This document shows positions 23,398 to 30,730 of a stretch of 44,110 nt of DNA, one piece after another. Every line of letters begins with the position of its first letter. Within the stretch, counting starts at the first letter, position 1. Source of the stretch: Patescibacteria group bacterium UBA661 (GTDB taxonomy: Bacteria > Patescibacteriota > Minisyncoccia > Phycocordibacterales > UBA918); contig DBNX01000017.1 in NCBI GenBank assembly GCA_002299465.1, positions 1 to 44,110 of the forward strand. The letters are read 5' to 3'. Under the pieces are notes generated by a model. The model was not told the origin of the DNA. It did no database searches and was given only the letters and a program-made list of their open reading frames with translations. Both the position numbers and the translations under genes were made by a program.

Positions 23398-24177
23398 ATG
23401 GAACCAAACTTTACACCCAATAATAATCAAAATTCTGTTGTTATACCGATCGCCATCGTAGCTGGTTTTGGCTTGATTGCTTTAGCTATTTACTTTAGTG
23501 GACTAGGCGGAACCAGAGTAGCCACCGCCCCCACTGCCGCTCCTCAGCCAGCCACCGCACCCCAAGCTACTGGCCAAATCAGACCAGTAGACGAGACCGA
23601 TTTTATTAAAGGTAATCCTAACGCCCCGATTTTAATTGTCGAGTATTCAGACTATGAATGTGTTTTTTGTAAGCAATTTCACGAGACAATGCACCGCATT
23701 ATGAGCGAGTACGGTATCAACGGTAACGTAGCGTGGGTATATCGGCAATTTCCCATCACCCAACTTCACCCCAATTCCGAAAGAATCTCGGAAACTGCGC
23801 TTTGTGTCGGTGAAGTAGGTGGCAACGAAGCTTTTTGGAAATTTACTGACAATTTATTCTTTGGTCGAGAAGCTGGTGAGAGAATCGACGTTGCTCAATT
23901 ACCAGTCTACGCCGAAGTGGCTGGTGTACCCCGCGCCGAACTTTTAAGTTGCCTAGACTCTGGCAGACAAAGAACTGTCTTGGAGGCTTCGATCGCTGAT
24001 GGTATACAGGCGGGTGTTCAGGGAACTCCACAGTCATTCATAATTGTCGGCAACCAAATGGAAGCCATCAACGGCGCTCAACCCTATGCTGTTATGAAAG
24101 GAATTATCGACAGTCTATTGGCACAACTAGCTGGTGGCGCTGCCACTCCCCCACCCGCTCCAGCTTCTCCTCAGTAA
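23398..24177 (+). CDS. DsbA-like thiol-disulfide oxidoreductase, membrane anchored
   Basis: A 259-residue protein with an N-terminal anchor (about 14-35), an Ala/Pro/Thr-rich linker (40-62) and a DsbA-like thioredoxin domain (PF13462 type). The active site is C88-V-F-C91 in SDYECVFCKQFHETM, and the cis-proline loop is QGTPQSFII. It acts outside the membrane in disulfide formation or exchange. A second anchor or VKOR-type partner is not in the window. The Pro/Ala-rich tail ends after the domain. Transcription stops at a clear terminator 22 bp downstream. Confidence 0.9.
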   Translation: MEPNFTPNNNQNSVVIPIAIVAGFGLIALAIYFSGLGGTRVATAPTAAPQPATAPQATGQIRPVDETDFIKGNPNAPILIVEYSDYECVFCKQFHETMHRIMSEYGINGNVAWVYRQFPITQLHPNSERISETALCVGEVGGNEAFWKFTDNLFFGREAGERIDVAQLPVYAEVAGVPRAELLSCLDSGRQRTVLEASIADGIQAGVQGTPQSFIIVGNQMEAINGAQPYAVMKGIIDSLLAQLAGGAATPPPAPASPQ

Positions 24178-24198
24178 CATCTGGCTCTAAAAAATCTC

Positions 24199-24222
24199 AA
24201 AAACCGGCAGTTGCCGGTTTTT
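24199..24222 (+). terminator. Intrinsic terminator of the DsbA-like gene
   Basis: Arms AAAAACCGGCA and TGCCGGTTTTT (11 bp) with a 2-nt centre, followed by T and C. Confidence 0.85.
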
Positions 24223-24291
24223 TCATTCGCTGGTTTACTCCATAATGTCATGTACAGAGAAGTAGCCAGCTAACTAAGTAAGCGTTCCTCT

Positions 24292-27200
24292 CTAGGGACA
24301 ATTGCGCCTAAGCCACTGTTCCGCCAACACGGCGTGTTTGCTGGCACCAGCCAATTCTTCATTGTTAAGAAAATCACCACTCCAAAATTCTTGGACAACC
24401 TGTTTGATTGTGGTCTTAAGCTGGTCTATTTCTAGGGCTGTGATCTTAAAAGATTCTTCTCTAATAGAACCATTTTTCAGTGGCTCTACAAAAGAAATTA
24501 CGGTCTCGTCTGTGTGTAAACGCTCATCTTCCTGCCGAGACAGCAACAGTACATAGAATTGAACTTGGCGTAGATAATTACCGTCGCTATTTTTGGTCTC
24601 ACCCAAAATCTCCCCGCGAGTTTTGGGTTTTCCGGTCTTGTAGTCTAAGACCCGAAGGGCCTGCCCATCAGTAGCAAAATCAACCCGATCCATCTTGCCG
24701 GTAAGCAAAATTTCTGGAATCTCCGGCAGGGTCAGTTCTAACTTCGCCTGCAACTTTAATTCCTCGCGAGTCACTGTAGCTGCGGTCTGTTTAAGATGTT
24801 CAAGATATCTCACTAGCATCACGCTTCCCTTCTCATGTAGCTGTGTGTATTCAGAAGTGGTAATTGGTAAACGATGTAACTCAGTTTTAAGCCATTTGAG
24901 CAAATCTGTATTTTCGGGCCAGACTCCGGTCGTCGTGTGTTGCTTAGTTGTCTTGTCTAACACCTGATGCAGAGCTGTGCCAAATTGTAAATGTAAGGGT
25001 TTTGTTGTGGGCACTCGCAACAAATTATCAAAAAGAAAATCCCACGGATTGGCAAGTAAATTATTAAATGAACTTGCTGACAAACCTCGCTCTAAAAGAA
25101 GTGTTTGCAATAATGCCCGAGTAGCTGACTGGTCAGTTTGCTTAACACTCACCAGAGACGCGACGGGTGAGAATTCATTTTCAAACTCACTAACATCGGT
25201 TGGTATCAGTTGTTTTTGGTCACAAAGTTCTGTAATGAGACGAAACGTGGTGGTGTCTTTACCTTGAATGGACTGGGCGGAAGCAGAAAGATGCAGTTCT
25301 TTTTTGGCACGCGTAAACGCCACGTAGAGAAGACGGCGTTCATCGTCAATTGGATCAACGGCAAAATCGGCTGTGTATTTATCAAGGGGTACCTTAAATG
25401 CCTGACGCTGGGCTTTCCCACTCCAGCGAGCATCTTGTAAATGCGGGACAAAAACTACCGCAAACTCTAATCCTTTAGCCTTATGGGCGGTCATTATCTT
25501 TAGTGCTGTCCGACTGGTTACGATGTACGGTGCCACCATTGGTAAGTTATAAGTACGCCGAGTGGCCAGAAGTTTCCTTACCGCCCCTAAGGTACTAACG
25601 CCATCGCGGCTAACCATCGCTTCGATTTCATCATAAATCCGACGGACTACTCTAGCCCCGGCAATTGGATCATTAGCCATCACATGCGTAAGCAGACCAC
25701 TAGCTTCGAGCAGATATTGCACCACGCGTTGCGGTGGTTCATAGACCGCTCGCGCTCTGGCTTCAGTGATAACTTTCATAATGTTAAGGGCCTTTTCTGG
25801 TTCACTCAATCCTAAATCTTTAATCCGCGCTTCAGACGTCAGCAGTAGTGCTAGTGACGTCTCGTAAGAACGAGCGCTTAATAATTTAACGATATCAGCT
25901 GTCGACAAACCCCAGTAAGCTCCCTGCACAACACAAACCAAAGCACTTTCGTCGGCTTCGGTTAGTACCGCCTGCAACAAACCTTCGCTGGTTTGTAATA
26001 TTGGGTGTTGCAAAATATCCCCTTCAGCTGACGCTTCCACCGGAAAACCTGCCTGTCGCAAGCGAACCGAGAAATTTTCAACTTCCTGGTTTGTCCGTAA
26101 AATGACAGCGATTTCGGAGGGGGCTGTACCCGCGTCTATTTTTTTCTTGATGGCATCGACAATCCAGTCATCTTCCACCGCTTGGTGTGAGAAATGTCGC
26201 CAGGAAATTTCTCCGGGGTCAGTAGTTTTAGCTAGGAGCGGCGTCCGTAAACGCATCATTGTTTCGTCCGGTACAGTGATTAACGCTTGTGCCAAATCAA
26301 GAATCTTCTGCCCAGAGCGGTAGTTGTCGGTAAGACTAATTTGCACCGTATCAGGAAAAACCGTAGTAAAGTAAAGGAAATTTTCTAAGGAAGCCCCTTG
26401 AAAACGATAGATGGCTTGTTTCTCATCACCCACCACAAAAATGTTGGGTTGATCGTGAAAATTACAAAGCAACTCTAAGATTTTATTTTGTGCGCCATTA
26501 ACGTCTTGGTGTTCATCCGCCAAAATATACTGGTAGGTTTCTTGGAGATTACGCAAAAGATCTATATCGCCAGTCAACGCCTCTATCGCTTCGTTAAGCA
26601 TATCGTCAAAGTCATACCAACGCAGCGAGCGCAATCCGGCCTCATACCGCAGATAGACGCTATGTAGTTCTCGATTTTTTGCCAGCTCGCGCTCCAGTGT
26701 ACTGTATTCACCTCGCACTTTCCCTTTATGCGCTCCGCCTTTATGGAATTTTTCAACTTTACTAAAATCAGCTTCTTGCTTAGCGATGATGACACTTAAA
26801 GCCGTGGGTGAGATATAAGATTGTTTTAATTCACTTATCATCTTAAGTAGCGTTGGTACATAGTGAGTCTGATTGCCCAGCGGTCGCAAAACAGAAAACG
26901 CGGTGTCTTCAAGAATCGTTTCAATTAAATCAACTTTCTCAATATCAGTAGCGGGTCGACCGCCGATAATCCGCGGGAAGGACTCTGGGTACTCTGTGAT
27001 GAGCCGACTAGCAAAACCATGAAAAGTAAAAATCGGCACACGGTAAGCCAGCGGTCCCAAGTATCGACGCAAGCGTTCGCGCATCGCCTTAGCACCCGAT
27101 TCAGTAAAGGTCAGGGCTAGAACATTCTCCGGTTGCAGATCAGTCCGGTAGAGAATGTTGGCTAAGCGTAAAGCTAGGATTTGCGTTTTACCAGTGCCTG

Positions 27201-27315
27201 GGCCAGCTACCACTAAAACTGGTCCTTCAATCGTCTCTACCGCCTGGCGCTGTTTGGCATTAAGACTATTAAGAGCCTCTAAAAAATCAGCTTCGTGGGT
27301 ATTTTTATTAGTCAT
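24292..27315 (-). CDS. UvrD/Rep-like superfamily 1 helicase fused to a PD-(D/E)XK nuclease
   Basis: A 1007-residue protein. Walker A GPGTGKT is at 38-44, Walker B/motif II reads ILADEHQDVNGAQ, motif III GDEKQAIYRFQGA, and motif VI VAFTRAKKELHLSAS. The C-terminal 200 residues form a RecB/AddAB-type nuclease: D876 in GKMDRVDF and D891-x-K893 in LDYKTGK are the metal and catalytic residues, followed by QVQFYVLLL. No Fe-S cysteine cluster is seen. It resembles a compact AddA-like, single-chain recombination nuclease, likely acting on double-strand ends; no partner addB is nearby. The ATG lies ten bases behind TGT-TATCAT. Confidence 0.9.
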   Translation of the reverse strand: MTNKNTHEADFLEALNSLNAKQRQAVETIEGPVLVVAGPGTGKTQILALRLANILYRTDLQPENVLALTFTESGAKAMRERLRRYLGPLAYRVPIFTFHGFASRLITEYPESFPRIIGGRPATDIEKVDLIETILEDTAFSVLRPLGNQTHYVPTLLKMISELKQSYISPTALSVIIAKQEADFSKVEKFHKGGAHKGKVRGEYSTLERELAKNRELHSVYLRYEAGLRSLRWYDFDDMLNEAIEALTGDIDLLRNLQETYQYILADEHQDVNGAQNKILELLCNFHDQPNIFVVGDEKQAIYRFQGASLENFLYFTTVFPDTVQISLTDNYRSGQKILDLAQALITVPDETMMRLRTPLLAKTTDPGEISWRHFSHQAVEDDWIVDAIKKKIDAGTAPSEIAVILRTNQEVENFSVRLRQAGFPVEASAEGDILQHPILQTSEGLLQAVLTEADESALVCVVQGAYWGLSTADIVKLLSARSYETSLALLLTSEARIKDLGLSEPEKALNIMKVITEARARAVYEPPQRVVQYLLEASGLLTHVMANDPIAGARVVRRIYDEIEAMVSRDGVSTLGAVRKLLATRRTYNLPMVAPYIVTSRTALKIMTAHKAKGLEFAVVFVPHLQDARWSGKAQRQAFKVPLDKYTADFAVDPIDDERRLLYVAFTRAKKELHLSASAQSIQGKDTTTFRLITELCDQKQLIPTDVSEFENEFSPVASLVSVKQTDQSATRALLQTLLLERGLSASSFNNLLANPWDFLFDNLLRVPTTKPLHLQFGTALHQVLDKTTKQHTTTGVWPENTDLLKWLKTELHRLPITTSEYTQLHEKGSVMLVRYLEHLKQTAATVTREELKLQAKLELTLPEIPEILLTGKMDRVDFATDGQALRVLDYKTGKPKTRGEILGETKNSDGNYLRQVQFYVLLLSRQEDERLHTDETVISFVEPLKNGSIREESFKITALEIDQLKTTIKQVVQEFWSGDFLNNEELAGASKHAVLAEQWLRRNCP

Positions 27316-27325
27316 ATTTCAGTTC

Positions 27326-27334
27326 ATGATAACA
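27326..27334 (-). promoter_or_regulatory. Extended -10 box of the helicase-nuclease gene
   Basis: TGT-TATCAT on the minus strand, ten bases before the ATG at 27315, immediately behind the terminator hairpin of nhaD. Confidence 0.5.
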
Positions 27335-27344
27335 GATTTAACTG

Positions 27345-27397
27345 AAAGTGCCGCTTTTAGAAAGACCCCGTGGGGGTCTTTCTAAAAGCGGCACTTT
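27345..27397 (-). terminator. Long hairpin terminator between nhaD and the helicase gene
   Basis: Perfect 25-bp arms (27345-27369 and 27373-27397) with a 3-nt GTG loop. The core is AAAGACCCC and the outer part GTGCCGCTTTT. It lies 14 bp after the nhaD stop on the minus strand. Confidence 0.7.
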
Positions 27398-27410
27398 TTC
27401 CAACAAACCC

Positions 27411-28682
27411 CTAGAATAAAAGAAACTGTACGTACCAAACCGCAATTCCAGTCACAAAACCAGCCGCTGCTGGAATAGTAGCAATTTTAAGATACTGCAC
27501 AAAAGTCAATTCCTTAACCATACCCATCGCTACTACCCCGGCCGCGGAACCAATAGCCAACATCGATCCTCCTGTACCAACACAGATAGCTAAGAGTACC
27601 CAAATTCGGAAATCTTCAATCTCTAACATATCTATCGCCGCAGCGGTCAATGGAATGTTGTCAAAAATCGCCGATAACGCACCGAGTACGATACTGCCGA
27701 TAATCAACTGCGATGTCCCTGGATTGGCACCAAATAAGGAGTTAGAAATTGAGTCGAGAATACCAAGAAAACCAAGTGCCCCGACCGCAAATAAAATACC
27801 AATAAAAAACAACAGACTAGATATGTCGGTTTTAGAGAGTAACTTCTCAATATCAACGGCCAAATGCGATTCCCGAGTACTCATATTGGCGAACCAGCCA
27901 ATAATCAAACCAACCAAACCAACACCTAATAATAGTCCCATAAAAGGTGGTAGTCCAATGAGTTTAACCAAGGGTGGTAGTGCGAACGAAGCAAAGGCCG
28001 CAATGATAACCACCTTTTCCGAGCGAGTTAGATTCACAACTTCGTGTGTAACCGGTTTCTCGTCCGGTGTATCACCAACAATCTGACGCAAAAATAATAA
28101 GGTGCTAACTATAAAGATTGATAGCGCTGGTAAAAACCCCCAAAGAATAATCTCTAACGCTGTAAACTTACCAGCCAACCAAAGCATGATGGTAGTAACG
28201 TCCCCCACTGGAGAAAAAGCGCCTCCGGCATTAGCAGCAACTACAATCGCCCCCGCCGCTATCAACAAATTTTTTCCTTTGAAAAACCTTCTCGCAATCT
28301 GGACCATCACAATCGTAGTGGTGAGGTTATCGATAATTCCCGATAAGAAAAAAGTGATAATTGAAATCACAATAAACTGCGACCGGTCTTCCAGGCCCAA
28401 TCCGAATAATTTTGCTCGCAGTAAGTCAAAAAACCGATAATGCACCAGTATTTCAACCAGAGTCATCGCTGCCAAGAGAAAAACTATTAGCGAAAAAGTT
28501 TCTCCAGAGATATAATGGAGAGCACTTTCAATCGCATCATGATCATAAGTAGTGAGGGCGATTCCACCCCACAAAATAGCTGCTAAAGCCGTGGCTGTGA
28601 TTGATTTATTGATCTTCCAGTAGTGTTCTAGGGTGATGAGAATATAGCCCACCAAAAAGATGATGCTTGCAATTATTACCAT
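27411..28682 (-). CDS. nhaD: Na+/H+ antiporter, NhaD type
   Basis: A 423-residue polytopic protein of the ion-transporter (IT) superfamily. The segment FFLSGIIDNLTTTIVM carries the conserved D-N, and AANAGGAFSPVGDVTTIMLWLAGKFTALEII matches the family-specific second motif. The second half contains the mirror element (LSAIFDNIPLTAAAIDM and GTGGSMLAIGSAAGVVAMG). It exchanges Na+ for H+ across the membrane and may cooperate with the proton-type ATP synthase in ion balance. Close relatives include ArsB/CitM-like carriers, so the substrate assignment rests on these motifs. Confidence 0.88.
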   Translation of the reverse strand: MVIIASIIFLVGYILITLEHYWKINKSITATALAAILWGGIALTTYDHDAIESALHYISGETFSLIVFLLAAMTLVEILVHYRFFDLLRAKLFGLGLEDRSQFIVISIITFFLSGIIDNLTTTIVMVQIARRFFKGKNLLIAAGAIVVAANAGGAFSPVGDVTTIMLWLAGKFTALEIILWGFLPALSIFIVSTLLFLRQIVGDTPDEKPVTHEVVNLTRSEKVVIIAAFASFALPPLVKLIGLPPFMGLLLGVGLVGLIIGWFANMSTRESHLAVDIEKLLSKTDISSLLFFIGILFAVGALGFLGILDSISNSLFGANPGTSQLIIGSIVLGALSAIFDNIPLTAAAIDMLEIEDFRIWVLLAICVGTGGSMLAIGSAAGVVAMGMVKELTFVQYLKIATIPAAAGFVTGIAVWYVQFLLF

Positions 28683-28742
28683 ATTGAGTATTTATGTTTT
28701 ATTTTTATTTAATGTTTGCTCTGAAAATAAAAAACAAAAACA

Positions 28743-28784
28743 CCTGGAGACCAATTCGATCCAAAGACCAAATCGACCTACAGG
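28743..28784 (-). terminator. Terminator of the Nudix gene, stem built with G-U pairs
   Basis: On the minus strand, a 19-position stem with one mismatch and a UUUG loop, many positions being G-U wobble. A T-rich run (TGTTTTTGTTTTTT) follows. It overlaps the last codons of the Nudix gene. Because of the wobble pairs it folds well only as minus-strand RNA. Confidence 0.65.
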
Positions 28785-29224
28785 AGTTCTTGATGTTCTA
28801 AATAAGCGATACCAGTTTGCCTGCGCGCTTCCAGTGTAGGCATTAGCCGTCTAGCGCTGTTAGGACGCAACAAGCTGAGCGCTTCCTCCGGAGCGACGAA
28901 ACGATGCTCCAATAATTGCGGAGGCAACTTAATCGCTTTTTTCATTTCTTCTGTGAACACACCACCAGCAAAAATAAACATGACGTATTCGTCATTTTGA
29001 CCACGGTAATCAATACTAAGCAAACGTACTTGCGGAGACACATCGACACCAATCTCAGCGATCATCTCGCGCTGAAACGCTTGGCTTGGTGCCTCACCCA
29101 CCTCAACATACCCGCCCGGAAAAATCCACCCGTCTTTATGAGCTGGTTTTACTATCAAGACCCGATCTTCTTGATCTGTGATTAGTCCAGCCACAACAAT
29201 ATCTTTGGATACTTGATGTTTCAC
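28778..29224 (-). CDS. Nudix hydrolase
   Basis: A 148-residue Nudix-fold pyrophosphohydrolase. The Nudix box runs from G38 to V60: G38-x5-E44-x7-R52-E53-M-I-A56-E57-I-G59-V60. Ala stands at position 56, where the consensus has the first of two glutamates and MutT has a metal ligand, so activity may be altered. The substrate is unknown; the sequence G-W-I-F-P-G-G-Y resembles NUDIX mRNA/NADH-type and MutT-like members. GTG at 29224 is chosen because TGC-TAGAAT ends six bases upstream; TTG 29230 and GTG 29227 are alternatives. Confidence 0.85.
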   Translation of the reverse strand: MKHQVSKDIVVAGLITDQEDRVLIVKPAHKDGWIFPGGYVEVGEAPSQAFQREMIAEIGVDVSPQVRLLSIDYRGQNDEYVMFIFAGGVFTEEMKKAIKLPPQLLEHRFVAPEEALSLLRPNSARRLMPTLEARRQTGIAYLEHQELL

Positions 29225-29230
29225 CACCAA

Positions 29231-29239
29231 ATTCTAGCA
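29231..29239 (-). promoter_or_regulatory. Extended -10 box of the Nudix gene
   Basis: TGC-TAGAAT on the minus strand, six bases before GTG 29224. Confidence 0.6.
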
Positions 29240-29326
29240 CGTCTTTATTTTTAAGTCGATAAAAATAAACACCCGATAAGTCTTGTCAGATAAAAACCCG
29301 CCCTAGACTCCATTGAAAACGGCACT

Positions 29327-30691
29327 TTAGTATGACTTCAGCCGCCTAGCTTTGTCGTGTTGTCTGATTTTTTCCAGGGCCTTAGCTTCAATCTGACGAA
29401 TTCGCTCTCTAGTCACCCCAAACTCCTTCCCAACTTCTTCTAGTGTGTGGTAAGTACCGTCGAGTAGACCGTGACGCATTTCCAGGATTTTACGTTCTTT
29501 TTCTGATAACGTGTCTAAGATTTCAGTAATCTGATCAGTCAAAATGCTGTGGGCGACTTCTTGGTCGGGCGAAATTATTTTATCGTCAGCAATGAAATCA
29601 GACAGACTGGAGCGGTCATCATCATCACCAACTGGTAACTCCAGCGAGATAGTATCCTGTGAGATTTTTTCTATTTGGTAGATTTTTTCTACCTCTACTC
29701 CCATTTCAGTAGCAACTTCTTCCGGCATTGGGTCACGACCCAAATCCTGCGCCAACCGGCGTGACACTTGTTTGTATTTAGCCATTGTCTCTACCATGTG
29801 AACCGGAATGCGAATGGTGCGCGATTGGTCAGCCAGAGCGCGGGTGATAGCTTGGCGGATCCACCACGTGGCGTAAGTTGAAAACTTAAAACCTTTGGTA
29901 AAATCAAACTTATCAACCGCCTTAAAAAGGCCGAGGTTACCTTCTTGAATAAGATCAAGTAAAGTTAAATCCGGCGACCGACCAACATATTTTTTGGCAA
30001 TAGAAACAACCAGACGTAGGTTAGCGCGCGCTAAAAGATTACGTGCCTCTTCATCACCCTCGACAATCCGCTTTGCCAACACTCGCTCCTCATGAGCGCT
30101 GAGGAGTGGGTACTGTCCAATTTCGCGTAAGTACATTTGAATTGAATCATAGCCACTGTCACTGCGTTTGAAGGCGTTTTTCTGAGCGATGATATCAATG
30201 CTCGGGTCATCACCCAGCATACCTCCACTCTGGAGAACATCAATGCCAGCCGTAGCGAATCGTTCGTAAAGCACATCCAAAAAAGAAATGTCTTTCTCGA
30301 TTTCTGGAAATGAGCGTAGCAACTCATCGTAAGTTACATACCCGCGCTCTCGACCAAGCTGCATTAGCTCTGACGCTTTGAGCTCAAGAATCTTTTCGCT
30401 TTTAGTAAGTGTCTTTGGCTTGGTGTTGGTTTTTTTAACTGTTACTTTTTTTACTACCGCCTTTTTTGGGTTGGTAACCGGCGCTTTTTTGAGATTGGTT
30501 TTTACACGCGACACAGCCTTCCCAGCCGCTTTAACCGGCTTTTTGCTTACTTTTGTATCTTTTTTAACTACCGGTCTGGCTTTTGCTTTAGTTTTAGTCA
30601 CCACTGCCTTTTTGGCTGGTCTGCTGATTTTTTTTGTTACGGTTTTGGCCGTTTTTTTGTTTGTTTTTTTTGTGGCTTTTTTGATCGCCAT
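29327..30691 (-). CDS. rpoD: Primary sigma-70 factor with lysine-rich N-terminal tail
   Basis: A 454-residue housekeeping sigma factor. Residues 1-100 are a low-complexity basic tail with 34 Lys, 3 Arg and only two acidic residues. Region 1.2/2 starts at about 150 (DSIQMYLREIGQYPLLSAHEE), region 2 has DLIQEGNLGLFKAVDKFDF and TYATWWIRQAI, region 3 ARRL-type helices, and region 4 the HTH TLEEVGKEFGVTRERIRQIE. Acidic region 1.1 of other RpoD proteins is absent. The ATG at 30691 is nine bases behind TATAGT; a GTG at 30700 would precede the expected transcription start. The dnaG gene lies directly upstream in the same direction. Confidence 0.95.
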   Translation of the reverse strand: MAIKKATKKTNKKTAKTVTKKISRPAKKAVVTKTKAKARPVVKKDTKVSKKPVKAAGKAVSRVKTNLKKAPVTNPKKAVVKKVTVKKTNTKPKTLTKSEKILELKASELMQLGRERGYVTYDELLRSFPEIEKDISFLDVLYERFATAGIDVLQSGGMLGDDPSIDIIAQKNAFKRSDSGYDSIQMYLREIGQYPLLSAHEERVLAKRIVEGDEEARNLLARANLRLVVSIAKKYVGRSPDLTLLDLIQEGNLGLFKAVDKFDFTKGFKFSTYATWWIRQAITRALADQSRTIRIPVHMVETMAKYKQVSRRLAQDLGRDPMPEEVATEMGVEVEKIYQIEKISQDTISLELPVGDDDDRSSLSDFIADDKIISPDQEVAHSILTDQITEILDTLSEKERKILEMRHGLLDGTYHTLEEVGKEFGVTRERIRQIEAKALEKIRQHDKARRLKSY

Positions 30692-30700
30692 AGTGTCCAC

Positions 30701-30706
30701 ACTATA
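30701..30706 (-). promoter_or_regulatory. -10 box of rpoD
   Basis: TATAGT on the minus strand, nine bases before the ATG at 30691; leaderless start. It lies between the dnaG stop and rpoD. Confidence 0.6.
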
Positions 30707-30730
30707 CAGAAAAAATCAAAAATGTCCAGA

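Noticed and set aside
28743..28784. A riboswitch controlling nhaD.
   Set aside because: The structure is a single hairpin with a T-run overlapping the Nudix gene end, better explained as that gene's terminator.
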